Assembly: GCF_015206815.1 (NCBI RefSeq)
Contig: NZ_JADEXZ010000020.1
Location: 1-64,000, forward strand
From: Fortiea sp. LEGE XX443
GTDB lineage: Bacteria; Cyanobacteriota; Cyanobacteriia; Cyanobacteriales; Nostocaceae
Reading direction: 5' to 3'
DNA: 64,000 nucleotides
The notes under the pieces are model-generated. The model was not told the origin of the DNA. It did no database searches and saw only the letters and a program-made list of their open reading frames with translations. A program made the translations under genes and the position numbers. Shown one piece after another: positions 1 to 8,549 of the stretch (the stretch's first letter is position 1; every line of letters begins with the position of its first letter).

Positions 1-1
1 C

Positions 2-196
2 TTTGCTCCTAACTGCCCATCCCAAAATCCTATAGAAGATATTTGGTTACAAGCAAAAACCTGGGTTAGACGTTTTTGCGCTTTAATTCCAACATTCTCT
101 CATTTAAAGTGGATGTTTGAGTGGTTTCTCCGAAACACTACCTTTGATTTTCTCTCTCTCCAGATGTACGGAGCTTTTTCAGAAATCAAATACTAG
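2..196 (+). mobile_element. IS630-type transposase, C-terminal fragment (5' end outside window)
   Basis: Reading from base 2, an open frame of 64 codons runs in from the left edge and stops at 194-196. It contains the motif NPIEDIW, which matches the Asn-Pro-x-Glu block that carries the last acidic residue of the DDE catalytic triad in IS630/Tc1-type transposases, followed by a basic and aromatic tail typical of the family's C terminus. The rest of the gene lies outside the window, so completeness cannot be judged. It lies just left of an inverted-repeat segment and of the broken end of the TPR gene, so it is probably part of the mobile DNA that truncated that gene. Confidence 0.75.
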
Positions 197-200
197 TCCT

Positions 201-393
201 ATATCCCTGTTCTGTCACTCTCCGAAAACATTTGCTATTGCTGAATTCTAGAGCTTTTGCATAGCAAGCGATCGCACGATTATTTTCTAATCACAAATAC
301 AAGACCCATTTTTTTCTAATAGGATAGCTTGTATTGATTGCCTCATAAGACTTCTAGCAATTGCCCTCCCGGAAAGTGACAAAAGCGGGATAT
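201..393. mobile_element. Inverted-repeat element (IS630 end or MITE) cutting the TPR gene
   Basis: A 24-bp sequence at 201-224 is repeated in inverted orientation at 370-393, with 20 of 24 bases matching (core TTCTGTCACT/TTTTGTCACT). TA dinucleotides sit at both outer ends, as expected for IS630/Tc1-type targets. The coding sequence of the neighbouring TPR protein matches its family only up to the right end of this element. Either this is a roughly 190-bp MITE next to an IS, or the right repeat is the IS terminus and the left one a subterminal copy. The missing left end of the IS would decide. Confidence 0.55.
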
Positions 394-2527
394 CTATTTC
401 TGCGGCTTCGCCTAAATCAACCCACTTGGGTTCACCTTTGGAGCGCAACACCGCCGCTGCATAACGTGGTTTACCCCACTTCTGAGCATCCGTTTTAGCT
501 TTGGCATTGAATGGTTCATACTGGACAATTTCTACCAAGGCTGCATCTTTTGGTATTTTGGCTTGAATCGCGGCTAATTCTACTGGTTGGGTTTGCTGAC
601 GAAATTCGGCACTTTTAGTACTGATAGCTGCTTCTAACTTTTCTTTTTCTGCTTCGAGTTGTTCTAACTGAGTTTTTAAGTTAGCAGTTTGCTTTCCTGA
701 ATCAGAAAAAACTAATGCGGAGAGTTGCTGTTGTACTTGCAGCCATTGAGTGAATAATGTTTGAGTTTCTGGGTTTTTGTCGAGTTGAGCGCGTAGTATT
801 TGGATGCTGCCAGCTACGGCATCTAATACCAAACCTTTACGGCGGAGTACAGTAGTTAGTGCGAGAGATGCGGCGGCTGGATTGTTGCGAGCTTCTTGTA
901 GGGATAGGGAAATAGTAAAGTCTGTTGTCCCGCTAAAAGTTCTGACATAATCTTGTTTTCGTTGTTCTGAGCCAACAGCAAAAATTAGATTGAGATTTTG
1001 TGCTTGCACTTCTAACCCACGACGTAAGAAATCGGTAGTACGGGTAATATCACCCTTTGCCAAATACAGTAGAGCCAAATTATTCAAGCTAGTGGCGACA
1101 TCAGGATGTTCTTTCCCCAGCACCTTCTCCCGAATAGCTAAAGAGCGGAGATACAATGGTTCTGCTTGGGGATATTTCCCCTGTGTGCGATACAGTAGAG
1201 CCAAATTATTCAAGCTAGTGGCGACATCAGGATGTTCTTTCCCCAGCACCTTCTCCCAGATAGCCAAAGAGCGGAGATACAATGGTTCTGCTTGGGGATA
1301 TTTTCCCTGTGATTTATACAGCGCAGCCAAATTATTCAAGCTAGTGGCGACATTAGGATGATCTTTGCCCAGCACCTTCTCCCGAATAGCCAAAGAACGG
1401 AGATACAACGGTTCTGCTTGGGGATAATTCCCCTGTGATTCATACAGCGCAGCCAAATTATTCAAGCTAGTGGCGACATTGGGATGATCTTTGCCCAGCA
1501 CCTTCTCTAAGATAGCCAAAGAGCGGAGATACAACGGTTCTGCTTGGGGATATTTTCCCTGTGCATTGTACAGTTCTGCCAAATTATTTAAGCTTAGGGC
1601 AACATCGAGATGTTCTTTACCATGCACCTTCTCTCGGATAGCCAGAGAACGGAGATACAATGGTTCTGCTTGTTGATATTTTCCCTGTGCTTCATACAGT
1701 CCAGCCAAATTATTCAAGCTATTAGCGACATCAGGATGTTCCTTACCCAGCACCTTCTCCCAGATAGCCAAAGAGCGGAGATACAACGGTTCTGCTTGGG
1801 GATAATTCCCCTGTGCTTGATACAGTTCAGCCAAATTATTCAAGCTATTAGCGACATCAGGATGTTCCTTACCCAGCACCTTCTCCCAGATAGCCAAAGA
1901 GCGGAGATACAATGGTTCTGCTTGGGTATAATTCCCCTGTGCGCGATACAGTAAAGCCAAATTATTCAAGCTTTGGGCGACATCAGGATGTTCTTTACTC
2001 AGCACCTTCTCCCGAATAGCCAAAGAGCGGAGATACAATGGTTCTGCTTGGGTATAATTCCCCTGTGCGCGATACAGCGCAGCCAAATTATTCAAACTAA
2101 GAGCGACATCAGGATGTTCTTTGCCCAGCACCTGCTCATAGATAGCCAGGGAGCGGAGATACAATGGTTCTGCTTGTGGATAATTCCCCTGTGCGTTATA
2201 CAGTGCAGCCAAATTATTCAAGCTAGTGGCGACATTGGGATGTTCTTTGCCCAACACCTTCTCCCTAATAGCCAATGCGCGTTCTGCTATGGGAATAGCA
2301 GTACTGTATTTACCTTCTTGGTATAACTTGACTAACTGTTGATTCAGTTCGTCAACTTCCTTTAAAGCTGCTTGTTGCTCTGCTGAATATGTGGGGGTTT
2401 GCTGTTGCGCTATCCCGGTCACTGGCATACTTAAAACTAACCCTGTTGTCATCGCACCTGCTACCGTCCAAGGTGCAAGACACATACCCGCAGCATTTAT
2501 CGCACTGAGTAATTTTTTCACTCTCAA
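287..2527 (-). CDS. Secreted TPR protein truncated in its CHAT domain
   Basis: The 746-residue product starts with a basic, hydrophobic segment ending near GIAQQQ that looks like a Sec signal peptide. Ten 42-residue kinesin-light-chain-type TPRs follow (about residues 98-500; key words SLNNLA and QAEPLYLRSLAI). A helical linker leads into the beginning of a CHAT caspase-like domain (GKPRYAAAVLRSKGEPKWVDLG). Full-length cyanobacterial relatives continue for several hundred residues through the protease-like domain. Here the family sequence stops after GEAAEID, about residue 712, and the last 34 residues are encoded by the inverted-repeat element next door. The catalytic His and Cys of CHAT are therefore missing. 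The frame is open, so a TPR-only protein may still be made, but this is best seen as a disrupted gene. Confidence 0.8.
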   Translation of the reverse strand: MRVKKLLSAINAAGMCLAPWTVAGAMTTGLVLSMPVTGIAQQQTPTYSAEQQAALKEVDELNQQLVKLYQEGKYSTAIPIAERALAIREKVLGKEHPNVATSLNNLAALYNAQGNYPQAEPLYLRSLAIYEQVLGKEHPDVALSLNNLAALYRAQGNYTQAEPLYLRSLAIREKVLSKEHPDVAQSLNNLALLYRAQGNYTQAEPLYLRSLAIWEKVLGKEHPDVANSLNNLAELYQAQGNYPQAEPLYLRSLAIWEKVLGKEHPDVANSLNNLAGLYEAQGKYQQAEPLYLRSLAIREKVHGKEHLDVALSLNNLAELYNAQGKYPQAEPLYLRSLAILEKVLGKDHPNVATSLNNLAALYESQGNYPQAEPLYLRSLAIREKVLGKDHPNVATSLNNLAALYKSQGKYPQAEPLYLRSLAIWEKVLGKEHPDVATSLNNLALLYRTQGKYPQAEPLYLRSLAIREKVLGKEHPDVATSLNNLALLYLAKGDITRTTDFLRRGLEVQAQNLNLIFAVGSEQRKQDYVRTFSGTTDFTISLSLQEARNNPAAASLALTTVLRRKGLVLDAVAGSIQILRAQLDKNPETQTLFTQWLQVQQQLSALVFSDSGKQTANLKTQLEQLEAEKEKLEAAISTKSAEFRQQTQPVELAAIQAKIPKDAALVEIVQYEPFNAKAKTDAQKWGKPRYAAAVLRSKGEPKWVDLGEAAEIDIPLLSLSGRAIARSLMRQSIQAILLEKNGSCICD
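1060..2240. repeat. 126-bp tandem repeat coding for TPRs (about 10 units)
   Basis: The coding DNA of the TPR block repeats with a period of 126 bp, one 42-residue TPR per unit. Words such as agcggagatacaa and ggttctgcttgggg recur at the same spacing. Neighbouring units are close to identical at DNA level, which points to recent unit duplication or gene conversion. Long antisense frames through this block exist only because of the repeat. Confidence 0.85.
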
Positions 2528-2746
2528 CTCACAAGCTTGTAGGTTTGGCTATGTATTACATCATGCCGGACTCAGCAGTTTTCGCAAAGCAGTTGTGATA
2601 AAAGTCAAAAACCTTTTTATTCCTCTGTGCGCTTCTGGGCTTCTGCGTGTTATCGCAGCGGGGCGTAGCTCAACAAAACCACATCTCACAATACCCAACG
2701 CAGAAAATTCACTGACACTTCACCCTCAAAATTAAAACGTTCACCC

Positions 2747-2935
2747 TTTGAACCTCAACGTTCGAGTAAAAAGCCTGAAACTTCTCACTTCAAACAAGAA
2801 TGTTTAGCTTTTGAACCTCAACATTCGAGTAAAAAGCTTGAAACTTCTCACTTCAAACAAGAATGTTCGAGTAAAAAGCCTGAAACTTCGCCTTCAGAAC
2901 TCGAACGTTCTCACTTAAAACAAGAATGTTGTCGT
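2747..2935. repeat. 63-bp imperfect tandem repeat, about 2.7 units
   Basis: Units start at 2747 and 2810 with tttgaacctcaac. Each contains ttcgagtaaaaag and cttctcacttcaaacaagaa. A third copy from about 2866 lacks the first part of the unit and then decays. The period is a multiple of three and one plus-strand frame stays open across all units and into the antisense of the PIN gene, but it has no start codon, so I treat it as non-coding. The segment lies between the promoter region of the TPR gene and the end of the PIN toxin gene. Confidence 0.7.
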
Positions 2936-2973
2936 TTAGAAGCTGAAAAGCCGAGATTAGAAGAGCAATCTGC

Positions 2974-3417
2974 TTACTCTACTTCTAATTCACTCACCAC
3001 CAAAACTCTCAACTTCGTTACTCGCTTCAAAGCTACATCATTAGTCAAAAAAGCTTCACAACCAGCCATTAAAGCCGCCGCCATTTGCAACGCATCGGGT
3101 AAATGAAGCTGATAACGCACCCGAATTCTTGCAGCTTCTCGCGCAATAGCAGCGTTAATATCCACAAAAATTACTTGTTCTTGTTGCAACACATCAACAA
3201 AAGCTTGTTCTAAATCCACTAACCCCAGACTGATAGCACCCACCAAACATTCTGATAAGGTTATCCCAGATGCTACTGCTGTAATGTCAGTTGACAAACG
3301 CTCAAAAATTGGCTCGACTAAATCTACAAACTGCGGATTGCGTTCTACAAGATAAATTACGGGTGCTGTATCGAGAAATAGGCGCGAAACTCCAACCAAC
3401 GCCTCACTAATTTTCAT
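2974..3417 (-). CDS. PIN-domain ribonuclease toxin (VapC-like)
   Basis: The 147-residue product has the PIN fold pattern: FLDTAPVIYLVE at about residues 13-24 supplies the first conserved Asp, an SECLVG segment the middle acidic residue, and LPDALQMAAAL followed by FLTND the last acidic cluster. PIN toxins cleave RNA in a metal-dependent way and are held inactive by a cognate antitoxin. Its start codon overlaps the stop of the upstream gene by 4 bp (3414-3417), the usual coupling of a toxin-antitoxin operon. The length is normal for the family. The RNA target cannot be read from the sequence. Confidence 0.85.
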   Translation of the reverse strand: MKISEALVGVSRLFLDTAPVIYLVERNPQFVDLVEPIFERLSTDITAVASGITLSECLVGAISLGLVDLEQAFVDVLQQEQVIFVDINAAIAREAARIRVRYQLHLPDALQMAAALMAGCEAFLTNDVALKRVTKLRVLVVSELEVE

Positions 3418-3665
3418 TCCTCTCCTCGCAACAACCGTTCTCGATGCTCATCCCCTTCCCGTCGATTCCGCGAAACCCAATCCTGAGCATCCTCTCCCAA
3501 CAATGGATAGGGAGCCATACCTTTCAAATCGCTCCATTTAAGTTTTTGCGGTGCGTGAGTAATATGTTTCTTCACACGTTCTACCAAATGCCCCATCACT
3601 GTCAATTGTTCCTCTGGAGTTAATTGCTCAATATCGTTTAAAATTTTTTCCAGTGATGGACTCAT
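3414..3665 (-). CDS. Antitoxin of the PIN pair (small acidic/basic protein)
   Basis: This 83-residue protein precedes the PIN toxin and overlaps it by 4 bp. It starts with a helical segment containing LTPEEQLTVMGHLVERV, a pattern seen in many small cyanobacterial antitoxin-like proteins. It ends in a charged tail rich in Arg and Glu that could wrap the toxin. No clear AbrB or ribbon-helix-helix signature is visible. The antitoxin role is inferred from size, position and coupling. It is the first gene of the pair; its promoter should lie in 3666-3800. Confidence 0.7.
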   Translation of the reverse strand: MSPSLEKILNDIEQLTPEEQLTVMGHLVERVKKHITHAPQKLKWSDLKGMAPYPLLGEDAQDWVSRNRREGDEHRERLLRGEE

Positions 3666-3798
3666 CAGCTTAACTCCATAAACTACTGTAAATTTTAGCG
3701 CCTCTACTACGAGACGCTACGCGAACGACGGGCTGCGCCTACGCCTTCACAACTTGATCTAGCCCAAGAGCGATCGCAATTTATTCTAAAATCAAATC

Positions 3799-3867
3799 AT
3801 GACCGAAGAATTAGCCAGGGCCGATAATGATTCACCGTGGAAAAAAATAAGTAGTCGGACACAATAA
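3799..3867 (+). pseudogene. N-terminal remnant of a DUF4351/Rpn-type nuclease gene
   Basis: The frame begins MTEELARADNDSPWKK, which I recognise as the start of a common cyanobacterial family (Rpn/DUF4351-type PD-(D/E)XK proteins, normally about 250-300 residues). After 17 codons the sequence runs into the MITE that begins at 3852, and the frame stops at 3867. Nothing of the rest of the gene is found beyond the MITE, so later deletion also took place. The identification rests on memory of the N-terminal sequence. Confidence 0.5.
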
Positions 3868-3947
3868 AATTCATGGGTGGAGATAGGTGACAGGTTAAAG
3901 GTTACAGGTTACAGTCAAAAATTTGTGTAATTAATTCTGTCTGATTA
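3852..3947. mobile_element. MITE type A, intact 96-bp copy
   Basis: This segment is repeated almost exactly at 50053-50290, where it is split by another insertion; comparison gives the limits. The ends are imperfect inverted repeats (TAGTCGGACACAAT on the left, TAATCAGACAGAAT reading inward from the right) and both end in TA, as in Tc1/IS630-mobilised MITEs. The middle contains the direct words ggtgacaggtta and ggttacaggttacag. It codes for nothing. It cuts the nuclease remnant at 3799. Confidence 0.75.
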
Positions 3948-4007
3948 CTTAAATTAGACTTTTCAAATACCCTCTAAGAAACTGTCTCCAGCCTTCCACT
4001 TTCAAAC

Positions 4008-4033
4008 AAAAAAAGGCGGGTTATAAACCCACC
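4008..4033 (-). terminator. Rho-independent terminator of tkt
   Basis: On the minus strand a hairpin GGTGGGTTTATAACCCGCC (stem with a short ATAA-type loop, one mismatch) is followed directly by seven T residues. It starts about 35 bases after the transketolase stop codon. The position and the T-run make it a good terminator for that gene. Confidence 0.8.
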
Positions 4034-4067
4034 CTTTAAAATTCAGAAAATATGCTGGTTGTTGCTA

Positions 4068-6080
4068 TTAACCCAACAATTGTTTAGCTTTAGCTAACAC
4101 ATTATCAACGCTAAAACCAAACTTCTCTAAACAAACACCACCAGGAGCCGAAGCACCAAAGCGGTCAATAGTAACAGTATCGCCTTCAGTACCAACGTAC
4201 TTGTGCCAGCCAAAGCTAGAAGCCGCTTCCACAGCTATACGCTTGGTGACAGCTTTAGGTAGAACTGACTCTTTGTAAGCTGCATCCTGTGCTTCAAATA
4301 AATCCCAAGAAGCTAAAGAAACAACACGAACTTTTTTACCTTCGGCTGTAAGCTTCTCCGCTGCGGTGACACACAGGCTCAATTCTGAACCAGTACCTAT
4401 CAGAATTAACTCTGGTGTACCGTTAGAATCTAAAACGGTGTATCCGCCCTTTGCTACACCTTCAATTGATGTACCTGCTAAATTGGGGACATTTTGACGG
4501 GTGAAGATTAACAACGAAGGAGCGTTATTCTTAGCTCTTTCGATCGCTACTTTATAAGCACCGGAAGTTTCGTTACCATCGCCGGGGCGAAGCACTGTCA
4601 GATTAGGAATAGCACGCAGGGAAGCTACAGTTTCGATGGGTTGGTGAGTAGGGCCGTCTTCACCTTGACCGATGGAGTCGTGAGTCATCACCCAAATCGC
4701 GCCAGCTTGAGACAGGGCGGATAAGCGAATCGCAGCCCGCATGTAATCGGTGAAAATCAGGAAGGTCGCGCCGTAGGGGATTAATCCTGAATTGTGTAAC
4801 GCAATACCATTACAGATTGCGCCCATAGCATGTTCCCGCACCCCAAAGTGGATATTAGGGTTTTGGTATTGTCCTTTTTGGAAGTCGCCTTTACCCTTGA
4901 TTTCGGTCAAGTTGGAGTGGGTTAAGTCAGCTGAACCACCAATGAGTTCAGGTAAAACCGCTGCCAATTTATTGAGGCAGGTTTCTGAGTGCTTACGAGT
5001 AGCAACTCCTTTGTCTTCAGGGGTGTAGGTAGGTAGTACCTTATCCCAGCCGTCAGCTAGTTTGCCACTCAAGAAACGCTCAAATTCTGCTGTTTCTTGG
5101 GGATATTTAGCTTTGTAATCGGCAAAGGTTTTGTTCCATTCAGTTTCGTAGCCTGCACCGCGCTCTACTGCTTTGCGGGTATGGTTGAGGGCATCTTGAG
5201 GAACCACAAACGGCTCATGTTCCCAACCCAGGTTTTTGCGGGTCAATGCTACTTCATCTCCACCCAAAGCCGCACCGTGAATGCCAGCAGTGTTGGCTTT
5301 ATTGGGGGAACCGTAACCGATAGTTGTTGTTACTTTAATGAAAGAAGGCTTATCAGTAACAGCTTTTGCTGCTTCAATAGCTTTGTGAATTGCGGTTAAA
5401 TCGGTGTTGCCATCTTGAACGTGCTGAACGTGCCAGCCGTAGGCTTCAAACCGCTTAGAGACATCTTCTGTGAATGCCACATCTGTAGAGCCATCAATGG
5501 AGATGTGGTTGTCGTCGTACAGAGCAATGAGTTTACCTAATCCCAAGTGTCCAGCAAAAGAAGCAGCTTCACCAGAAACTCCTTCCATGTTGCAACCATC
5601 ACCCACAATTACGTAAGTGTAATGGTCGACAATTTTGGCATCGGGTTTGTTAAACTTAGCTGCCAGATGAGCTTCAGCTATAGCCAAACCAACTGCGTTA
5701 GCAATACCTTGTCCCAAGGGGCCGGTAGTGACTTCTACGCCATCTGTGACAAAGTTTTCGGGGTGTCCGGGGGTTTTGGATTCCCACTGACGAAATTGCT
5801 TGATATCTTCGATGCTTACACTGTCATAGCCTGTCAGGTATAGCAGTGCATACTGCAACATAGAACCATGACCGGCAGATAAGACAAAGCGATCGCGGTT
5901 AAACCACTTGGGATTTTTGGGGTTATACCGCATAAAGCGATCCCACAGCACAAATGCCATTGGAGCAGCGCCCATCGGCAGCCCTGGGTGTCCCGATTTT
6001 GCCTTTTCTATAGCGTCGACAGCCAAGAAGCGGATTGAGTTAATACACAGTTCTTCGAGGGATTGGGTTGCAACAGCCAT
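4068..6080 (-). CDS. tkt: Transketolase
   Basis: Thiamine-diphosphate enzyme of the Calvin cycle and pentose phosphate pathway that moves two-carbon units between sugar phosphates. The 670 residues match the usual bacterial length. Visible signatures are the N-terminal [12 protein letters not shown], the thiamine-diphosphate motif GDGCNMEG in the first third, the GVREHAMG block with the conserved catalytic Glu in the pyrimidine domain, and a C-terminal domain ending LAKAKQLLG. The ATG at 6080 gives the expected start [12 protein letters not shown]. It lies downstream of acpP and fabF on the same strand, but a 367-bp gap suggests its own promoter, and it has its own terminator. Confidence 0.97.
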   Translation of the reverse strand: MAVATQSLEELCINSIRFLAVDAIEKAKSGHPGLPMGAAPMAFVLWDRFMRYNPKNPKWFNRDRFVLSAGHGSMLQYALLYLTGYDSVSIEDIKQFRQWESKTPGHPENFVTDGVEVTTGPLGQGIANAVGLAIAEAHLAAKFNKPDAKIVDHYTYVIVGDGCNMEGVSGEAASFAGHLGLGKLIALYDDNHISIDGSTDVAFTEDVSKRFEAYGWHVQHVQDGNTDLTAIHKAIEAAKAVTDKPSFIKVTTTIGYGSPNKANTAGIHGAALGGDEVALTRKNLGWEHEPFVVPQDALNHTRKAVERGAGYETEWNKTFADYKAKYPQETAEFERFLSGKLADGWDKVLPTYTPEDKGVATRKHSETCLNKLAAVLPELIGGSADLTHSNLTEIKGKGDFQKGQYQNPNIHFGVREHAMGAICNGIALHNSGLIPYGATFLIFTDYMRAAIRLSALSQAGAIWVMTHDSIGQGEDGPTHQPIETVASLRAIPNLTVLRPGDGNETSGAYKVAIERAKNNAPSLLIFTRQNVPNLAGTSIEGVAKGGYTVLDSNGTPELILIGTGSELSLCVTAAEKLTAEGKKVRVVSLASWDLFEAQDAAYKESVLPKAVTKRIAVEAASSFGWHKYVGTEGDTVTIDRFGASAPGGVCLEKFGFSVDNVLAKAKQLLG

Positions 6081-6447
6081 AATAAGATTGTTTTTAACGA
6101 CGGGTTAGCACTCTTCGAGCTTCTCATTTACCGGGGTCATTTAATTCCCCTACCGTATCCTCATCATCCCATTCCCGATTGTCTATGGACAAGCGGGATC
6201 TCCTGAGTTTCTGGTAATTAATCAAGCTGAGAATTTGGTCATGCTGAACCCTTGGTTCAGCTGGGAATGATATCTATAATACTTTTGTCTGGCTCATCTT
6301 AGGAGAGCAAATAAAAAAGGGATTGGGGATGATGAAGAAGCAAGGGTGCAGGGGTACAGGGGTGCAAGGGAGAAATCTTGCTGTAAGTTTTTCCCTCCAT
6401 CCTTCTGCACCGATCCCTCTTTGTAATACTTAATACTAAATGCCAAT
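6081..6447. other. Intergenic, tkt promoter region
   Basis: No gene is supported. It should hold the tkt promoter near 6080-6200 (minus strand). A small perfect palindrome GCTGAACC-ctt-GGTTCAGC at 6243-6261 lacks a T-run. Stretch 6330-6380 is a G-rich low-complexity segment (gggtgcaggggtacaggggtgc) of a kind often found between genes in these cyanobacteria. The frame across 6294-6494 is built from this low-complexity DNA and is not convincing. Confidence 0.5.
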
Positions 6448-7695
6448 TTAGTATTTTTTGAACACCAAGGTGACATTATGCCCACCAAAACCAAAAGAAT
6501 TAGACAGTGCTACTTCAATTTTTTGAGCGCGGCTGGTGTGTGGAACGTAATCCAAGTCACACTCGGAATCGGGATTTTCGAGATTGATCGTCGGGGGAAT
6601 GTGATCGTTAGCGATCGCCAGTACGGTTGCTACTGCTTCAATCCCGCCAGAACCACCCAACAGGTGTCCTGTCATCGATTTAGTAGAGCTAACTGCTATT
6701 TTATAGGCATATTCGCCCAAGGCTTTTTTAATGGCTGAAGTTTCGTTGGAATCGTTAGCTGGGGTACTAGTTCCATGAGCGTTGATGTAGGTAACATGTT
6801 CTGGTGTTAATCCTGCATCCTTGAGTGCTAGTTGAATGGCTCTAGCGGCACCTTCGCCGCCAGGAACTGGGGATGTGATGTGGTAGGCATCACAGGTCAT
6901 GGCATAACCGACAATTTCCCCATAAATGTGTGCGCCACGACTAAGAGCGTGTTGCAGTTCTTCTAAAATTAAAATTCCCGCACCTTCACCCATGACAAAT
7001 CCATCGCGATCGCGGTCAAAGGGACGGCAAGCATGAGCCGGGTCATCATTGCGAAATGAGAGGGCTTTACAAGCGGCAAATCCAGCTACAGATAAGGGTG
7101 TAACTGCTGCTTCACAGCCACCGCAAATCATTGCTTGGGCATACCCTCCTTGAATCAGGCGAAAAGCATCCCCAATGGCGTTGGAACCTGCGGCGCAAGC
7201 AGTAACAGTACAGTTGTTTGGGCCTTTAGCACCAGTGTGAATTGCTGTTAGTCCAGCTGCCATGTTGGCGATCATCATTGGGATCATGAATGGACTACAG
7301 CGATCGGGCCCACGGTTTAGGTAGACTGTTTGCTGGTCTTCCATTACCTTAATACCACCGACCCCAGAACCGATGATTACCCCGATCTGTTCTGCGTTTA
7401 GCTCGTTAATCACTAACTTTGCGTCAGCAAGTGCCTGTTTTGCTGCTGCAACCCCAAATTGAGAAAATCGATCCATGCGCTTGGCTTCTTTGCGCTCTAG
7501 ATAATCGTGTGGATCGAAGTTTTTCACTTCACCAGCAATGCGGCAATCATGACTGGACGCATCAAAATGTGTGATGTAGTCAATACCATTGCGTCCGCTT
7601 AATAATCCTTGCCAATATTCGGCTGGTGTGTTGCCAATAGGTGTAATCGCGCCAACACCCGTGACCACAACGCGTTTACGTATATAATCTGTCAT
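6448..7695 (-). CDS. fabF: 3-oxoacyl-[acyl-carrier-protein] synthase II
   Basis: Condensing enzyme of fatty acid synthesis that elongates acyl-ACP with malonyl-ACP. The 415 residues show the complete KAS II pattern: RVVVTGVGAITPIGN at the start, the active-site Cys in TACAAGSNAIGDA, the first catalytic His in INAHGTSTPAND and the second in MTGHLLGGSGG, then a C-terminal NSFGFGGHN. The upstream neighbour is acpP on the same strand, a conserved fatty-acid pairing. The 149-bp gap between them contains an inverted repeat, so co-transcription is likely but not certain. Confidence 0.97.
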   Translation of the reverse strand: MTDYIRKRVVVTGVGAITPIGNTPAEYWQGLLSGRNGIDYITHFDASSHDCRIAGEVKNFDPHDYLERKEAKRMDRFSQFGVAAAKQALADAKLVINELNAEQIGVIIGSGVGGIKVMEDQQTVYLNRGPDRCSPFMIPMMIANMAAGLTAIHTGAKGPNNCTVTACAAGSNAIGDAFRLIQGGYAQAMICGGCEAAVTPLSVAGFAACKALSFRNDDPAHACRPFDRDRDGFVMGEGAGILILEELQHALSRGAHIYGEIVGYAMTCDAYHITSPVPGGEGAARAIQLALKDAGLTPEHVTYINAHGTSTPANDSNETSAIKKALGEYAYKIAVSSTKSMTGHLLGGSGGIEAVATVLAIANDHIPPTINLENPDSECDLDYVPHTSRAQKIEVALSNSFGFGGHNVTLVFKKY

Positions 7696-7732
7696 GACTC
7701 AGTTAAAGGTAGCGAGAAAGCTGCAAATAAAG

Positions 7733-7843
7733 TTCTGAGTGCTGAGTGCTGAGTTTTTGAGTAGGAAGACTAAGTTAGACAGTTAGGAAAACAATTCTTG
7801 ACTCTTGACTACTCAGCACTTATTACTTAGTACTCAGCACTTT
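7733..7843. repeat. Inverted repeat of CTCAGCACT words between acpP and fabF
   Basis: The words ctgagtgctgagtgctgag (7735-7753) and actcagcact (7812-7821 and again 7832-7841) are reverse complements and could fold a large hairpin in the acpP-fabF transcript. Similar words (gtgctgagtattaagtgctgag) recur at 8470-8490. This is a dispersed low-complexity repeat; a role in mRNA processing between acpP and fabF is only a guess. Confidence 0.5.
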
Positions 7844-7844
7844 C

Positions 7845-8099
7845 TTAGGCGGATGCGGCAACTTGATTGTTGATGTAATCAACCGCATCTTGAACTGTCA
7901 AAATTTTCTCAGCGGCTTCATCAGGAATTTCAATATCGAATTCTTCTTCAAAAGCCATGACCAGTTCCACGAGGTCTAGGGAATCAGCACCCAGGTCATC
8001 AATAAAACTAGCTTGTGGAGTAATCTTGTCACCAGATTCTACTCCTAGTTGCTCGGCGACTGTTTTCTTTACCTTTTCAAAAGTTTCCGCTTGGCTCAT
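7845..8099 (-). CDS. acpP: Acyl carrier protein
   Basis: The 84-residue acidic protein carries growing acyl chains on a phosphopantetheine arm attached to Ser40 in the motif [12 protein letters not shown]. The helix II pattern [17 protein letters not shown] is standard for type II fatty acid synthase ACPs. It is transcribed ahead of fabF on the minus strand. Length and sequence are ordinary for cyanobacteria. Confidence 0.97.
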   Translation of the reverse strand: MSQAETFEKVKKTVAEQLGVESGDKITPQASFIDDLGADSLDLVELVMAFEEEFDIEIPDEAAEKILTVQDAVDYINNQVAASA

Positions 8100-8549
8100 A
8101 CAATAAAATTCCTTAACTGGTTGCTATTAGCCGCTCTTGATGAGTGACGTGGTTTTGAGCATATACATCTTATCGGAAAGCGCGATCGCCCGTATACTAC
8201 CAAGGTGTTTTCTTCTAGAAAACCTGCTCCTAGCCCCCCAGGATCAGACAAAGTAGTATGGCAAATTAAGCGATCGCATACACTGTATAAATGCTTCTAC
8301 TTACCAATTGTTACTATTTTTTTGGCTAATGTTCAAATAAATTCCTAAGCTAATCGTCATTTAAATTGCACCATTTTCATGGTAATCAAAGCTGCAAACC
8401 CTCTCCCTTGCTCCCTGCTCGCTGCCCCCCTGCGGCCTCAATGTGCAAATTAAATGCTTAACAGCTTAGTGCTGAGTATTAAGTGCTGAGTGAAAAGTAG
8501 TGATACAACAGTATTATCGGGGCAACTACCCCAAGTCCAACATAATATT
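8100..8549. other. Intergenic between divergent acpP and the HdrB-like gene
   Basis: The 450-bp divergent region should carry both promoters. It contains three HIP1-type gcgatcgc/gcgatcg sites and a CT-rich low-complexity stretch at 8400-8440 (ctcccttgctccctgctcgctgcc). No other structure is supported. A GTG at 8490 is in frame with the next gene but is the less likely start. Confidence 0.5.

Noticed and set aside
990..2326. Several plus-strand frames opposite the TPR repeats with repeated FKLVATSGCSF-type words
   Set aside because: They are antisense readings of the 126-bp TPR repeat; the repeat length keeps them open and they have no start sites or domains of their own.
2747..2935. CRISPR array
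   Set aside because: The units are tandem with no unique spacers; no cas genes are present anywhere in the window.
6294..6494. 66-codon minus-strand frame between tkt and fabF
   Set aside because: Lies partly in G-rich low-complexity DNA and overlaps the end of fabF.
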